From Gemmatimonadota bacterium (lineage in GTDB: Bacteria; GCA-2686955), in the NCBI GenBank assembly GCA_002686955.1, contig NYZA01000040.1, forward strand, positions 1 through 11,782: DNA of 11,782 bases, in the 5' to 3' direction. The notes beneath the pieces were generated by a model that was not told the DNA's origin, did no database searches, and saw only the letters and a list, made by a program, of their open reading frames with translations. The stretch's first letter is position 1, and every line of letters begins with the position of its first letter. The translations under genes were made by a program, and so were the position numbers. Of this stretch, positions 1 to 7,285 are shown in pieces.

Positions 1-18
1 GATCAGAGCAAGGAAACG

Positions 19-246
19 ATGATCCGCGTGAGGCGACTGGATGGTGGCGAGATGGTACTCAACGCGGAGCTCATCCAGGATGTCCAGGAAAGGCCCGATA
101 CGATCATCACGCTGACCACCGGAAAGTCCATCGTCGTGAGCGACTCGCCGGCAGAGCTGACCGAGCGTGTAGTCGCCTACCGTCGTGAGATCGGAGCGGG
201 CCCGCTCCGAGCTCCGAAGAGAAAGGAGAACGAATGGGGGTCCTGA
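19..246 (+). CDS. flbD: Flagellar protein FlbD/SwrD family
   Basis: This 75-residue protein matches the small FlbD family (SwrD in Bacillus) almost from end to end: an opening MI.V.RLDG, then LNAELI, then a central PDTIITLTTGKSIVV and a closing V..YRREIG. Family members are usually 60-75 residues and sit between the hook genes and motA/motB, as here. In Bacillus subtilis SwrD is known to raise flagellar motor power by an unknown means; the protein has no signal peptide or membrane segment, so it is probably cytoplasmic. The ATG has an AGGA Shine-Dalgarno five bases upstream (11-14). The last 15 or so residues are polar and encode a perfect palindrome at 191-210. The stop lies inside motA (13-base overlap), so the two are probably translationally coupled. 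Earlier flagellar genes probably lie upstream of the window edge. Family assignment is firm; the mechanism is not known. Confidence 0.93.
   Translation: MIRVRRLDGGEMVLNAELIQDVQERPDTIITLTTGKSIVVSDSPAELTERVVAYRREIGAGPLRAPKRKENEWGS
191..210. repeat. 20-bp perfect palindrome ahead of motA
   Basis: TCGGAGCGGGCCCGCTCCGA reads the same on both strands. As RNA it can fold into an 8-bp GC-rich stem with a GGCC tetraloop. It lies in the last codons of flbD and ends 12 bases before the motA Shine-Dalgarno (AAGGAG at 223-228). It could stabilise or process the mRNA, or tune flbD-to-motA coupling, but nothing in the sequence decides between these. A dimeric DNA-binding protein could also use it. Confidence 0.8.
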
Positions 247-977
247 GTATTCTCGGCCTGCTCACGGGCGTCGCGTTGATCGTGACGGCCGTGATGCAAG
301 AGGGTGATCCATCCTGGTTTCTCAATCCGATGGGGATCGCGATCACGGTGGGTGGCACCATTTGTTCAGCGCTCGTGACCTATCGCATTCGTCAAATCGC
401 GAGTGCGGCGGCCCGATATATGAAGATCGTTTTCGCGGCGCCGCCGACCTGCGACGAAGGGTACGAGATACTCCTAGAAGTGGCGAAACAGGCCAGACGG
501 GAAGGCTTCGTGAACCTCTCGGTGCAGAGGGGAGGCCGCAACCTGGATTTCTTGAGCGCCGGCGTCGAGCTTTTGGCCGACGGGGTGGATCCGGACCAGA
601 TCCAGTACATCATGCAGACGCGGTCCCAGATTCTCGCGGAGGAGTATCGGCTCTCCGAGAGGGTTTTCGGCCAGCTCGCGCAGGTCGCGCCGATGTTTGG
701 TCTCCTCGGTACGGTGATCGGCCTGATCCTGATGCTCAACAACGTCGAGAACACCGAAGCGATCCCTCGAAACATGGCGGTGGCGCTGGTGACCACCTTC
801 TACGGGATCGCTCTCGCGGGCTTGGTGTTCGTGCCCATTGCCGCGAAATTCCGGACTCACAACGAAGAAGATCAGAAGGTTCGGGACATGATGACGATGG
901 GGGTTCTCTCGGTTCAGGCGGGTGATACGACCCGTCTGGTCAAAGAGAAGCTCGATACCTTCGTGGCCGAGAAGTAA
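234..977 (+). CDS. motA: Flagellar motor stator protein MotA
   Basis: MotA forms the pentameric ion-channel ring that, with MotB, turns ion flow into flagellar rotation in the inner membrane. The 247 residues show four membrane segments (about 3-21, 31-50, 147-168 and 182-203). The cytoplasmic loop carries the ARREG motif (87-91), equivalent to the charged region that touches rotor protein FliG. Both conserved channel prolines are present: P153 in the motif APMFGLLGTVIGLI and P201 in TFYGIALAGLVFVP. The length is slightly below the usual 255-295. The ATG is supported by a strong AAGGAG five bases upstream. The gene overlaps flbD by 13 bases and is followed after 25 bases by motB. ExbB/TolQ proteins are related, but the four-segment layout and the FlbD and MotB neighbours settle the call. 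Confidence 0.96.
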   Translation: MGVLSILGLLTGVALIVTAVMQEGDPSWFLNPMGIAITVGGTICSALVTYRIRQIASAAARYMKIVFAAPPTCDEGYEILLEVAKQARREGFVNLSVQRGGRNLDFLSAGVELLADGVDPDQIQYIMQTRSQILAEEYRLSERVFGQLAQVAPMFGLLGTVIGLILMLNNVENTEAIPRNMAVALVTTFYGIALAGLVFVPIAAKFRTHNEEDQKVRDMMTMGVLSVQAGDTTRLVKEKLDTFVAEK

Positions 978-1002
978 CAACGGGCCGCGGGATGTTGTCA
1001 TT

Positions 1003-1734
1003 ATGGATCTGAGACCGACCTCAAAAGAAGAATCGCGCCGGGGAAGTGGATGGCGAGATCTGGCAAGACCGCATGTGATTGAGAGGGAGGGGGATCGTTC
1101 ACCCGCATGGGTCGTGACCTACTCCGACCTCGTTTCCCTGCTCATGGTGTTCTTCATCCTCTTCTTCGCGGTCGACAAGGCGGGGAGGATCAGTGAGCTC
1201 GAGCAGGCGCTCGCCGAGTATCAGGAGCGCCAGAACTTGGTGGAGCGAGAGTTTCAGCCCGGAGAGGTCGTGCTCCGAATCTCCGGCAAGGTGCTCTTCG
1301 ATTCGGGCAAGGCAAGACTCAAGCAGGCGGCCTTCCCAGTGCTCGACGAGGCGTTCCGGATCATTCGTGACAATCTTCTGACCTACGGGCCGGCGACCGT
1401 GCGCGTCGAAGGGCACACCGACAACGTGCCGATCCACACGCTCCAGTTCCCCTCGAACTGGGAGCTCTCGGCCGCCAGGGCCGTCTCGGTGGTTCGCTAC
1501 TACCTCGAGCAGGGCCACTTCAAACCGGGCGACCTGCAGTTGATGGGGTATGGGGAGCACAAGCCGCTCGAATCGAACGATACGCCCGATGGCCGCCAAA
1601 GAAACCGTCGGGTCGAGATCAAGATCGTGCGCGCCAACTTCACCCCAGAGGACGAACGGACTCCCGGCCCCGCCGACCGTCTCTGGCGAAACGAGGACGA
1701 TCTTCCGGTCCAACGAGTCGGAGAGCAGCAGTGA
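1003..1734 (+). CDS. motB: Flagellar motor stator protein MotB (OmpA-type peptidoglycan-binding)
   Basis: MotB pairs with MotA in the stator and anchors it to peptidoglycan. I place the start at the ATG at 1003 (243 residues): an in-frame ATG at 922 lies inside motA and would add 27 residues unlike the family. The Shine-Dalgarno at 1003 is weak, so coupling to motA is likely. After a charged cytoplasmic tail comes one membrane segment (about 35-57) with the ion-binding aspartate D42 in PAWVVTYSDLVSLLM. A short linker leads to the OmpA domain, with VLFDSGKARLK, VEGHTDNVPI (135-144) and NRRVEIKIV near 201-209, the residues that hold diaminopimelate in this family. Whether the motor uses protons or sodium cannot be told. 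The TGA stop overlaps the GTG of the next gene (GTGA). Confidence 0.95.
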   Translation: MDLRPTSKEESRRGSGWRDLARPHVIEREGDRSPAWVVTYSDLVSLLMVFFILFFAVDKAGRISELEQALAEYQERQNLVEREFQPGEVVLRISGKVLFDSGKARLKQAAFPVLDEAFRIIRDNLLTYGPATVRVEGHTDNVPIHTLQFPSNWELSAARAVSVVRYYLEQGHFKPGDLQLMGYGEHKPLESNDTPDGRQRNRRVEIKIVRANFTPEDERTPGPADRLWRNEDDLPVQRVGEQQ

Positions 1735-4700
1735 AGCGCAAACACCTTGTGGGCCGATTCGCGGTCGCGCTGGCGCCCCTCTTCATCTGGGCCGGCGCGG
1801 CGCCGGGCGACGGGCAGTCGGTCTACGACACCGACGATAGTGGAGGGAAGCCGCCCAACATCGTGATTCGAGGACAGTCGGGGGGGGTCTCTTTCGGTTC
1901 GCGTGTGGCGGTCGGGGATGTGACGGGCGACGGAATTGCCGACCTGGTCGCGAGCGCGCCACAGCTGTCGACCATCAACGGTCTTTCAACGGGCGCCGTC
2001 TATGTGATCAAGGGGCGCAGTGGGTTTCCGGACGAGATCGAGATCGACTTCGACGGAAGCGGGACGCACGCGATGTACTCGGGGCGCGAAGCCAGCGATC
2101 AATTGGGGACGTCGCTGCTCATCGCCGACGTGATCTCACCCTCGGGGGACGTGCCGGACGGCGTGCCCGATCTCATCGTGACCGGCACCTCCGCGGCGAC
2201 CCTGCAGGGTCACGTCTGGATCGTGCCCGGGCCGATTGCGGAGACCGGTGGGCCGATCGATATCGATGCGGCGGCCGGTGGAGCAGTGATCGACTACACG
2301 GGAGAGAGCGAGCAGGATCGACTCGGGGCATCGGCCGCGGTCGGTGATTTCGACGGGGACGGTTTCGCCGACCTGGCTCTCGGCGCTCCACGGGTCGAAG
2401 CCGTAGGGCCCGATTCGATTCAGAGCGGCGCGGTGTACGTGCTAAAGAGCCCGCTTGGCCAGGGCAGCTTTGCAATCGACGTTGCCGCTGATGTGACGAT
2501 CCATGGTGGAGAGCAGCTCGAGGACGTGGGCCGTGCACTTGTCGCCGTGGACCTCTCGCTGGGGATCGATGGCATCGATCTGGCGGTCGGCGCTCCCGGC
2601 GCGGGCACGGAGGACGCCGGAGGCGTCTACCTCTTCGACGGGGGATCCGGCAGCCCCTATTTCGAGCTGTCCGGCCAGGTCTTCGACCTGGAGTCCGACA
2701 CGGCAACCGTCTGGATCGAGGGATTCGGCGCCGGACGGCTCTTCGGCGGTGGCCTCGCGGCGGGAGATATCGACGGCGACTCACGGCCCGATCTCTGTGT
2801 CGTGGGGGCGGCGGGCGGCAAGGGCGCCGCGCACGTGTTGCGTGGAACCGGCGCTCCCTGGCCGGCTCGGATCGATCTCGATGAAGGCGGGACGTGGTTG
2901 AGCTTCGACGAGACCGGTCCGACCGATTCAGTGGTCGTCGACCTGGCGATCGGGCAGTTCCATCCCGCCGGACACCCCCTCTTCGGCACTGGGGACGATC
3001 TATTTCTGGGCTCCCCTCTCGGCGCTGGTGGGCAGGGGGCCGCGTACTTCATTCCGGGGCGAGGGAGTTTTGGATCCTCCAAAGTGTCGAGCGCGGCTGT
3101 ATTTCACACCGCGATTCTCGGCACCGAGGGCGCGGAGCACTTGGGGAACCAGAGCGCGATCGGAGACATCGACAACGACGGCCGCCCCGATCTGATCACG
3201 GGCGCTCCCGGTGGAGAAGGGACCGTTCGAATCTTGCTCGGTGGTACCCCCTATACGTGGGGGATGAGCCCGGCTCCCGGCGCGGCCAATGTCCCTCGAA
3301 ACCACGACACGATCGTAAGGATCTACGACGACATAATGAGCGGCGGGTCCAACTCGGTTCTGGACGAGGGGGTTCTGTCCGGGTCGATCGGGTTCACCGT
3401 CAACGGAGTCCCCTTTCCTTCCGAGCTGGTGGAGGTGCGCGAGCCGCTCGACGATCCGGGCCAGAGCCCGTGGAAACTCGAGGCGTTGATCCACTGGCCA
3501 GTAGACTCCGTGGGCCCGGGTGATGTGCTGCAGGTGCGCGTGGACGCCACCGACTTGGGTGGCCACCCGATCATCACCGAGGGTTGGTCCTACACGATCA
3601 CTTCCGACATCGAGTCTCCCTTTGTAAAGCTCGGTTCGACCTATCCGGGCGCCCTGGCCGATACCCTTCCGGACGTTCCACTCGTGACGCCGATTCGGGC
3701 GAGGATTCAAGACAACATCGCCATTGGGGATTCGACCGTGGTCATGACGGTGTCGTTCAAGCGAGTGACGGAGCTCAACCCGGATCCGGACGGATATCGC
3801 GAGACGATAACCGTCGAATTGCCCGACACCTCCGTGATCCAGCTCAGTGACGGACTCGTCGCGATCGACTATTTCACTTATCCCGATTTCTTCTGGACCG
3901 GTCTCGATTCCCTCAACCCCCCTCTGCGAGAGCGCTTCATCCCGAACGACACCGTCACGGTCACGCTCGACGCTGAAGACCACGTCGGCAATCCGTTGCG
4001 CGACCCGCGTGTCTTTAGTTTCATCACGATCATCGACGACGACGAACCACCCTATATCGCCTATCCACCCTTCGACGGCGCGACGAATCCGACGATCGGC
4101 CAGTCCGACGTACGAGAGGATCAGCGAACAGACATACAGATCAACGACGACGCCGCCGGTGTGCGTCTAAAGACCTGGAAGTGGTTCTGCCCCTCTTGCA
4201 CGACGGCTACCCAAGCGGACGCGATTCTAAGCGACGAACAGAAAGACCAGCTTCGGCCGAAGATTCTCAGGATTATTCCTCGCTCTGGCCAGGATCCCGA
4301 CACTGTCAACGTCACGCTGCATGGGACGCTCGGCGAGCGCAGTGAGGGGCCTCCTGTCTGCACCAACGGGAAGAACGGGAGGTCGGAGGCCCCTCACTGC
4401 GCCAAGTGGACCTATTTCCCCAATCCGCAATACCGATTCAACTCCGAGGTGCGCTTCCTCGTGAGTGCACTGGATTGGGCGGGGAATGAGCTGATCGATG
4501 ATGTCTACTTCTTCAACACCGTCGAAGATGTTCAGCCACCTTTCGTGGTGAAGACGATCCCCGCTGACGGAGAGCAGGCGCCGACCTCGGTCAGTGTAGC
4601 CGTCGAGATCGATGACGACATCTCCGGCCTGGCCGACTCCACAGTCGCGCTCTCGTATCAAACCGAGTCGATGGGAGGATTCGCCGATATTCTTCTGGGA

Positions 4701-5663
4701 GACTTGGAGTTTCAGGCCTGCGATCCACCCTGCAACGACGGCAAGAGGATCGTGTGGACGCCCGAAGAGGCGTTCATGGCCGGTCAGGTGACGATGCGTG
4801 TAAGCGCGGCGGATCGGGCGGAAAACCCGATGGTGCCGCCATTCGAATGGACCTTTACCGCGACACCCGACCTGATCCCCCCGGACATCGATATTCTGCT
4901 CTTCGAGCAGGGGCGCCAGGTGGCCGATACCATCTTCACCAGCCCGGATTCACTCGGCCGAGCCCGGTGCGCGGAGATCGACCCGGTCGATGATCAACAT
5001 CCGAACGACGTACCGCGGGATTCGCTCCTTTTCGTCGTCACGATCGAGGAGCCGCGGCTGAGCGATACCGGGATCGATCTGGGTGAGCTTCTGGTTATCC
5101 TCAACCTCTCATCATCGGAGCAGCTGTTGCTGGTTGCCGCGGGCGACGTCGCCGCGGGCGCGGCCAGAGTCGGCACGGTGACGATCGATCCGCACGAAGA
5201 CGCCGAAGGGATTTTGGAAAGCGTCGAGGTCTCGATTCGCACCGACCTCATCACCCTAGGTTTGGGCCGAACGCTTTCCCTAGAGACGGAAGTCGCTGAT
5301 CTCGAAGAGGGACTGCCGGTGCCGAATTACCGGAGTTGCACGCTCTTCTTCACGACGACGCTTTCCGGCCTCATGAACGAGCCGATACCCAGGATCATTA
5401 CGCCTGGCATGGCCGGCGATAACGACGATCTCGTCGTGCAGTTCCCAGGGGGCTCAGCGGGGTCCAATCCCTTGAAGATCTTCAATCGACGCGGCGAGCT
5501 CGTGATATCGATACGGCCCTCAGATCTCAGCGGAGAGGGACGGATCGCGTTTGCCTGGGATGGTAGAGACGAAAGGAGCGAACTGGTGCCCGGCGGCTTG
5601 TACATCTATCAGTACGACTCCGGCGATCAGGTGTTTTCGGGCACCATGGGGGTGGCTCGATGA
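1731..5663 (+). CDS. Large secreted FG-GAP propeller / Ig-repeat protein with FlgD-like C-terminus
   Basis: The 1310-residue product starts with a signal peptide (about 1-24, KRK then a hydrophobic run). Residues about 45-508 form an integrin-alpha-like FG-GAP beta-propeller of about seven blades; calcium-binding loops are clear at about 62 (DVTGDGIAD), 206 (DFDGDGFAD), 346 (DIDGDSRPD) and 479 (DIDNDGRPD), with degenerate ones between. Then come four or five Ig-like modules ending in repeated F.F.T..D..PP linkers near 620, 763, 925 and 1040, with D..GN motifs. Residues about 1221-1310 form an FlgD-type Ig domain (KIFNRRGELV, WDGRD at 1276-1280, PGGLYIYQY), a common C-terminal module of secreted FCB-group proteins. 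Paired cysteines suggest disulfides. The GTG start has GGAGAG five bases upstream and overlaps the motB stop. The next gene, PorV-like, may help export it. A role in adhesion or motility is inference; no enzyme domain is seen. Confidence 0.85.
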   Translation: MKRKHLVGRFAVALAPLFIWAGAAPGDGQSVYDTDDSGGKPPNIVIRGQSGGVSFGSRVAVGDVTGDGIADLVASAPQLSTINGLSTGAVYVIKGRSGFPDEIEIDFDGSGTHAMYSGREASDQLGTSLLIADVISPSGDVPDGVPDLIVTGTSAATLQGHVWIVPGPIAETGGPIDIDAAAGGAVIDYTGESEQDRLGASAAVGDFDGDGFADLALGAPRVEAVGPDSIQSGAVYVLKSPLGQGSFAIDVAADVTIHGGEQLEDVGRALVAVDLSLGIDGIDLAVGAPGAGTEDAGGVYLFDGGSGSPYFELSGQVFDLESDTATVWIEGFGAGRLFGGGLAAGDIDGDSRPDLCVVGAAGGKGAAHVLRGTGAPWPARIDLDEGGTWLSFDETGPTDSVVVDLAIGQFHPAGHPLFGTGDDLFLGSPLGAGGQGAAYFIPGRGSFGSSKVSSAAVFHTAILGTEGAEHLGNQSAIGDIDNDGRPDLITGAPGGEGTVRILLGGTPYTWGMSPAPGAANVPRNHDTIVRIYDDIMSGGSNSVLDEGVLSGSIGFTVNGVPFPSELVEVREPLDDPGQSPWKLEALIHWPVDSVGPGDVLQVRVDATDLGGHPIITEGWSYTITSDIESPFVKLGSTYPGALADTLPDVPLVTPIRARIQDNIAIGDSTVVMTVSFKRVTELNPDPDGYRETITVELPDTSVIQLSDGLVAIDYFTYPDFFWTGLDSLNPPLRERFIPNDTVTVTLDAEDHVGNPLRDPRVFSFITIIDDDEPPYIAYPPFDGATNPTIGQSDVREDQRTDIQINDDAAGVRLKTWKWFCPSCTTATQADAILSDEQKDQLRPKILRIIPRSGQDPDTVNVTLHGTLGERSEGPPVCTNGKNGRSEAPHCAKWTYFPNPQYRFNSEVRFLVSALDWAGNELIDDVYFFNTVEDVQPPFVVKTIPADGEQAPTSVSVAVEIDDDISGLADSTVALSYQTESMGGFADILLGDLEFQACDPPCNDGKRIVWTPEEAFMAGQVTMRVSAADRAENPMVPPFEWTFTATPDLIPPDIDILLFEQGRQVADTIFTSPDSLGRARCAEIDPVDDQHPNDVPRDSLLFVVTIEEPRLSDTGIDLGELLVILNLSSSEQLLLVAAGDVAAGAARVGTVTIDPHEDAEGILESVEVSIRTDLITLGLGRTLSLETEVADLEEGLPVPNYRSCTLFFTTTLSGLMNEPIPRIITPGMAGDNDDLVVQFPGGSAGSNPLKIFNRRGELVISIRPSDLSGEGRIAFAWDGRDERSELVPGGLYIYQYDSGDQVFSGTMGVAR
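4337..4402. repeat. 18-bp perfect inverted repeat inside the FG-GAP/Ig gene
   Basis: The arm GCGCAGTGAGGGGCCTCC (4337-4354) is matched exactly by its reverse complement at 4385-4402, with a 30-base spacer. The spacer holds a near-perfect 9-base tandem repeat (AACGGGAAG then AACGGGAGG). The element encodes a small loop bounded by two cysteines in the third Ig-like module. The mRNA could form a very stable hairpin here. No terminator U-tract follows, and the reading frame continues through it. Confidence 0.85.
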
Positions 5664-7282
5664 GGAGAGTCATAGCGCTTATCGGTTGCGCGCTTCTCGG
5701 TGGCACCGCCCTGGCTTCCTTCGAGATTCCGGGGGGCACCAGGGCCACCGGAATGGCGCAGGCCTTCGGCGGCTTGGCGACCGACGTATCGGCCGCGTAC
5801 TACAACCCGGCCGGTCTGTACCAGCTGAGCCTTGTCGAGCTTTCGACCTCGTACACCCGTCCCTTTCTCGGTGTCGACAATCTCGGCATCAGCGACCAGT
5901 ACTTCGGCATCGCCTACCCCTTTGGGCGTTTCGGTACGCCTGCCATCACGATGGTCACGACCGGCGATGAGATCTACCGAGAGTACGATCTTGCGATCTC
6001 GTACGGCGTGGGGGTCTGGCAGCGCGGCCGTCTCTCCCTCGGGCTGACCGGGCGGCGGCTCAGCAGAGGGTGGTCTTTTTCAGCGCTTCATCGCGACTAC
6101 AGAGATCGCGTCAGAAACGACCCTCTTTTCGTTGATGGCACGAGCCAGACCAATTTCACGCTCGATGCCGGCATTCTGCTCCGTGTCACGGATGCACTGC
6201 GAATAGGAGTCTCGAGCTTCAATCTTCTCGAGCCGAACCTCGCATTCAATCGATCCGACAAAGACCCGGCGGCGCGTCGCCACCGGCTGGGAATCGGCTA
6301 CGAGGGCGGCGGATACCGATTCGATCTGGATGCCGAATACGACAGCCAATCGATCGGCGGATCGACGCCGATTCGTGTTTATGCGGGCGGCGAGGCGGAT
6401 TTCTTCAATCGGCGTCTCCAGGCACGCGGCGGGTTGAGAGACAATGCGACCGGGGATGCGCGATCCACCCACCTCGCCCTCGGGTTCAGCTTCGAGTTTC
6501 TGCGCCGCGAGTGGCACGAACCGGGCTTCGATCTGCTCGACGGCAAGGAGTACACGGTCGTTCGTCGACTTCGTGTTGCTCTCGACACTGCCTGGGAGTA
6601 CGCAACGCCGATCAGCGAGATTTACGATCCCGGCTTCGGGGCTCCGATGGTCGGGCTCACATTTCTTTACGACACCTCCAAGGTCTATCAGAAGTTCATG
6701 AACCGCAGGCAGTTGGAGGAGGCCCTGAAGAAGCGGAAGGAACAGGTCGCCTTCGAAGTTGCGGAGTCGATGACCAAGCACCAGGCCAGCCTGCTCGAGA
6801 GCGAGAAACAGAAGATCGAGGCGTCGCTCCAGGAGAAATACGAGAGTGAACGCAAGCTCTTGGAGAAGGAGATCGAGGAGCGTGCCCAGCTGCAGGCGGA
6901 GAAGGAGTACCTCGAGACCGAAGCGAAGAATCAGGGACTCGAGCAAGAGCTGAACGAACAGGTCCGCCGCCTCGAAGAGGTCATTCGCGACAAGAACGTG
7001 GTCATTCAGCGGAGCACCCGCACCAATGAAGCTCTGCGGCATCTGGTGCAGGCCGTCGGCCACTACTTCGCGGGGGCGTACGACGAGGCGGAGAGCGAAT
7101 GCCTGGTCGCGATCGACATCGCGCCCTATTTGGAGCTCTCGTTTGTTCGACTCGGATCGATCTATGTGAAGCAGGGGCGCGTGGACGAGGCGATCTCCGC
7201 CTGGGAGCGCGCGTTGCAGATCGAGCCCGACAATTCAGAGTTGAGGGAGTGGCTGGAAGCGCTGAAGGCGGGGCACCGATAG
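5660..7282 (+). CDS. PorV/PorQ-like outer-membrane protein with coiled coil and TPR
   Basis: The 540-residue product has a signal peptide (1-19, ending TALA). The start of the mature part carries G.RATGMAQAFGGLATDVSAAYYNPAGL (26-53), the hallmark of the PorV/PorQ/UPF0164 group of outer-membrane barrels, and residues to about 340 alternate in the way expected of beta strands. Next is a long, highly charged coiled coil (about 345-455, rich in Glu, Lys, Gln and Leu), then about two TPR repeats (455-536, with GAYDEAESECLVAIDIAP and GRVDEAISAWERALQIEPDN). PorV in Bacteroidetes is known to carry type IX secretion substrates to the attachment complex. Those proteins normally end with the barrel, so the periplasmic coiled coil and TPR are unusual. 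The ATG overlaps the preceding stop (ATGA), implying a matched pair. A FadL-like transporter is the main alternative for the barrel. Confidence 0.8.
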   Translation: MRRVIALIGCALLGGTALASFEIPGGTRATGMAQAFGGLATDVSAAYYNPAGLYQLSLVELSTSYTRPFLGVDNLGISDQYFGIAYPFGRFGTPAITMVTTGDEIYREYDLAISYGVGVWQRGRLSLGLTGRRLSRGWSFSALHRDYRDRVRNDPLFVDGTSQTNFTLDAGILLRVTDALRIGVSSFNLLEPNLAFNRSDKDPAARRHRLGIGYEGGGYRFDLDAEYDSQSIGGSTPIRVYAGGEADFFNRRLQARGGLRDNATGDARSTHLALGFSFEFLRREWHEPGFDLLDGKEYTVVRRLRVALDTAWEYATPISEIYDPGFGAPMVGLTFLYDTSKVYQKFMNRRQLEEALKKRKEQVAFEVAESMTKHQASLLESEKQKIEASLQEKYESERKLLEKEIEERAQLQAEKEYLETEAKNQGLEQELNEQVRRLEEVIRDKNVVIQRSTRTNEALRHLVQAVGHYFAGAYDEAESECLVAIDIAPYLELSFVRLGSIYVKQGRVDEAISAWERALQIEPDNSELREWLEALKAGHR

Positions 7283-7285
7283 AGC

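Noticed and set aside
922-1002. An upstream ATG start for motB
   Set aside because: It would add 27 residues that are an out-of-frame reading of the motA end and do not resemble the MotB N-terminus.
3000-3983. A 327-codon open frame on the - strand inside the FG-GAP/Ig gene
   Set aside because: It is antisense to clear FG-GAP and Ig coding sequence and its product is low in hydrophobic structure and matches no family I know.
4337-4402. The 18-bp inverted repeat as ends of an insertion sequence
   Set aside because: Only 30 bases lie between the arms, the frame is intact, and there are no flanking target-site duplications that I can see.
5139-5162. A GCCGCGGGCG direct repeat and a 12-bp palindrome in the FG-GAP/Ig gene
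   Set aside because: It is short, encodes Ala-Ala-Gly twice, and is expected in GC-rich coding DNA.
6080-7063. A 327-codon open frame on the - strand opposite the PorV-like gene
   Set aside because: Its Leu-rich stretch is the antisense of the Glu/Lys/Gln-rich coiled coil; no independent motif or ribosome-binding site supports it.
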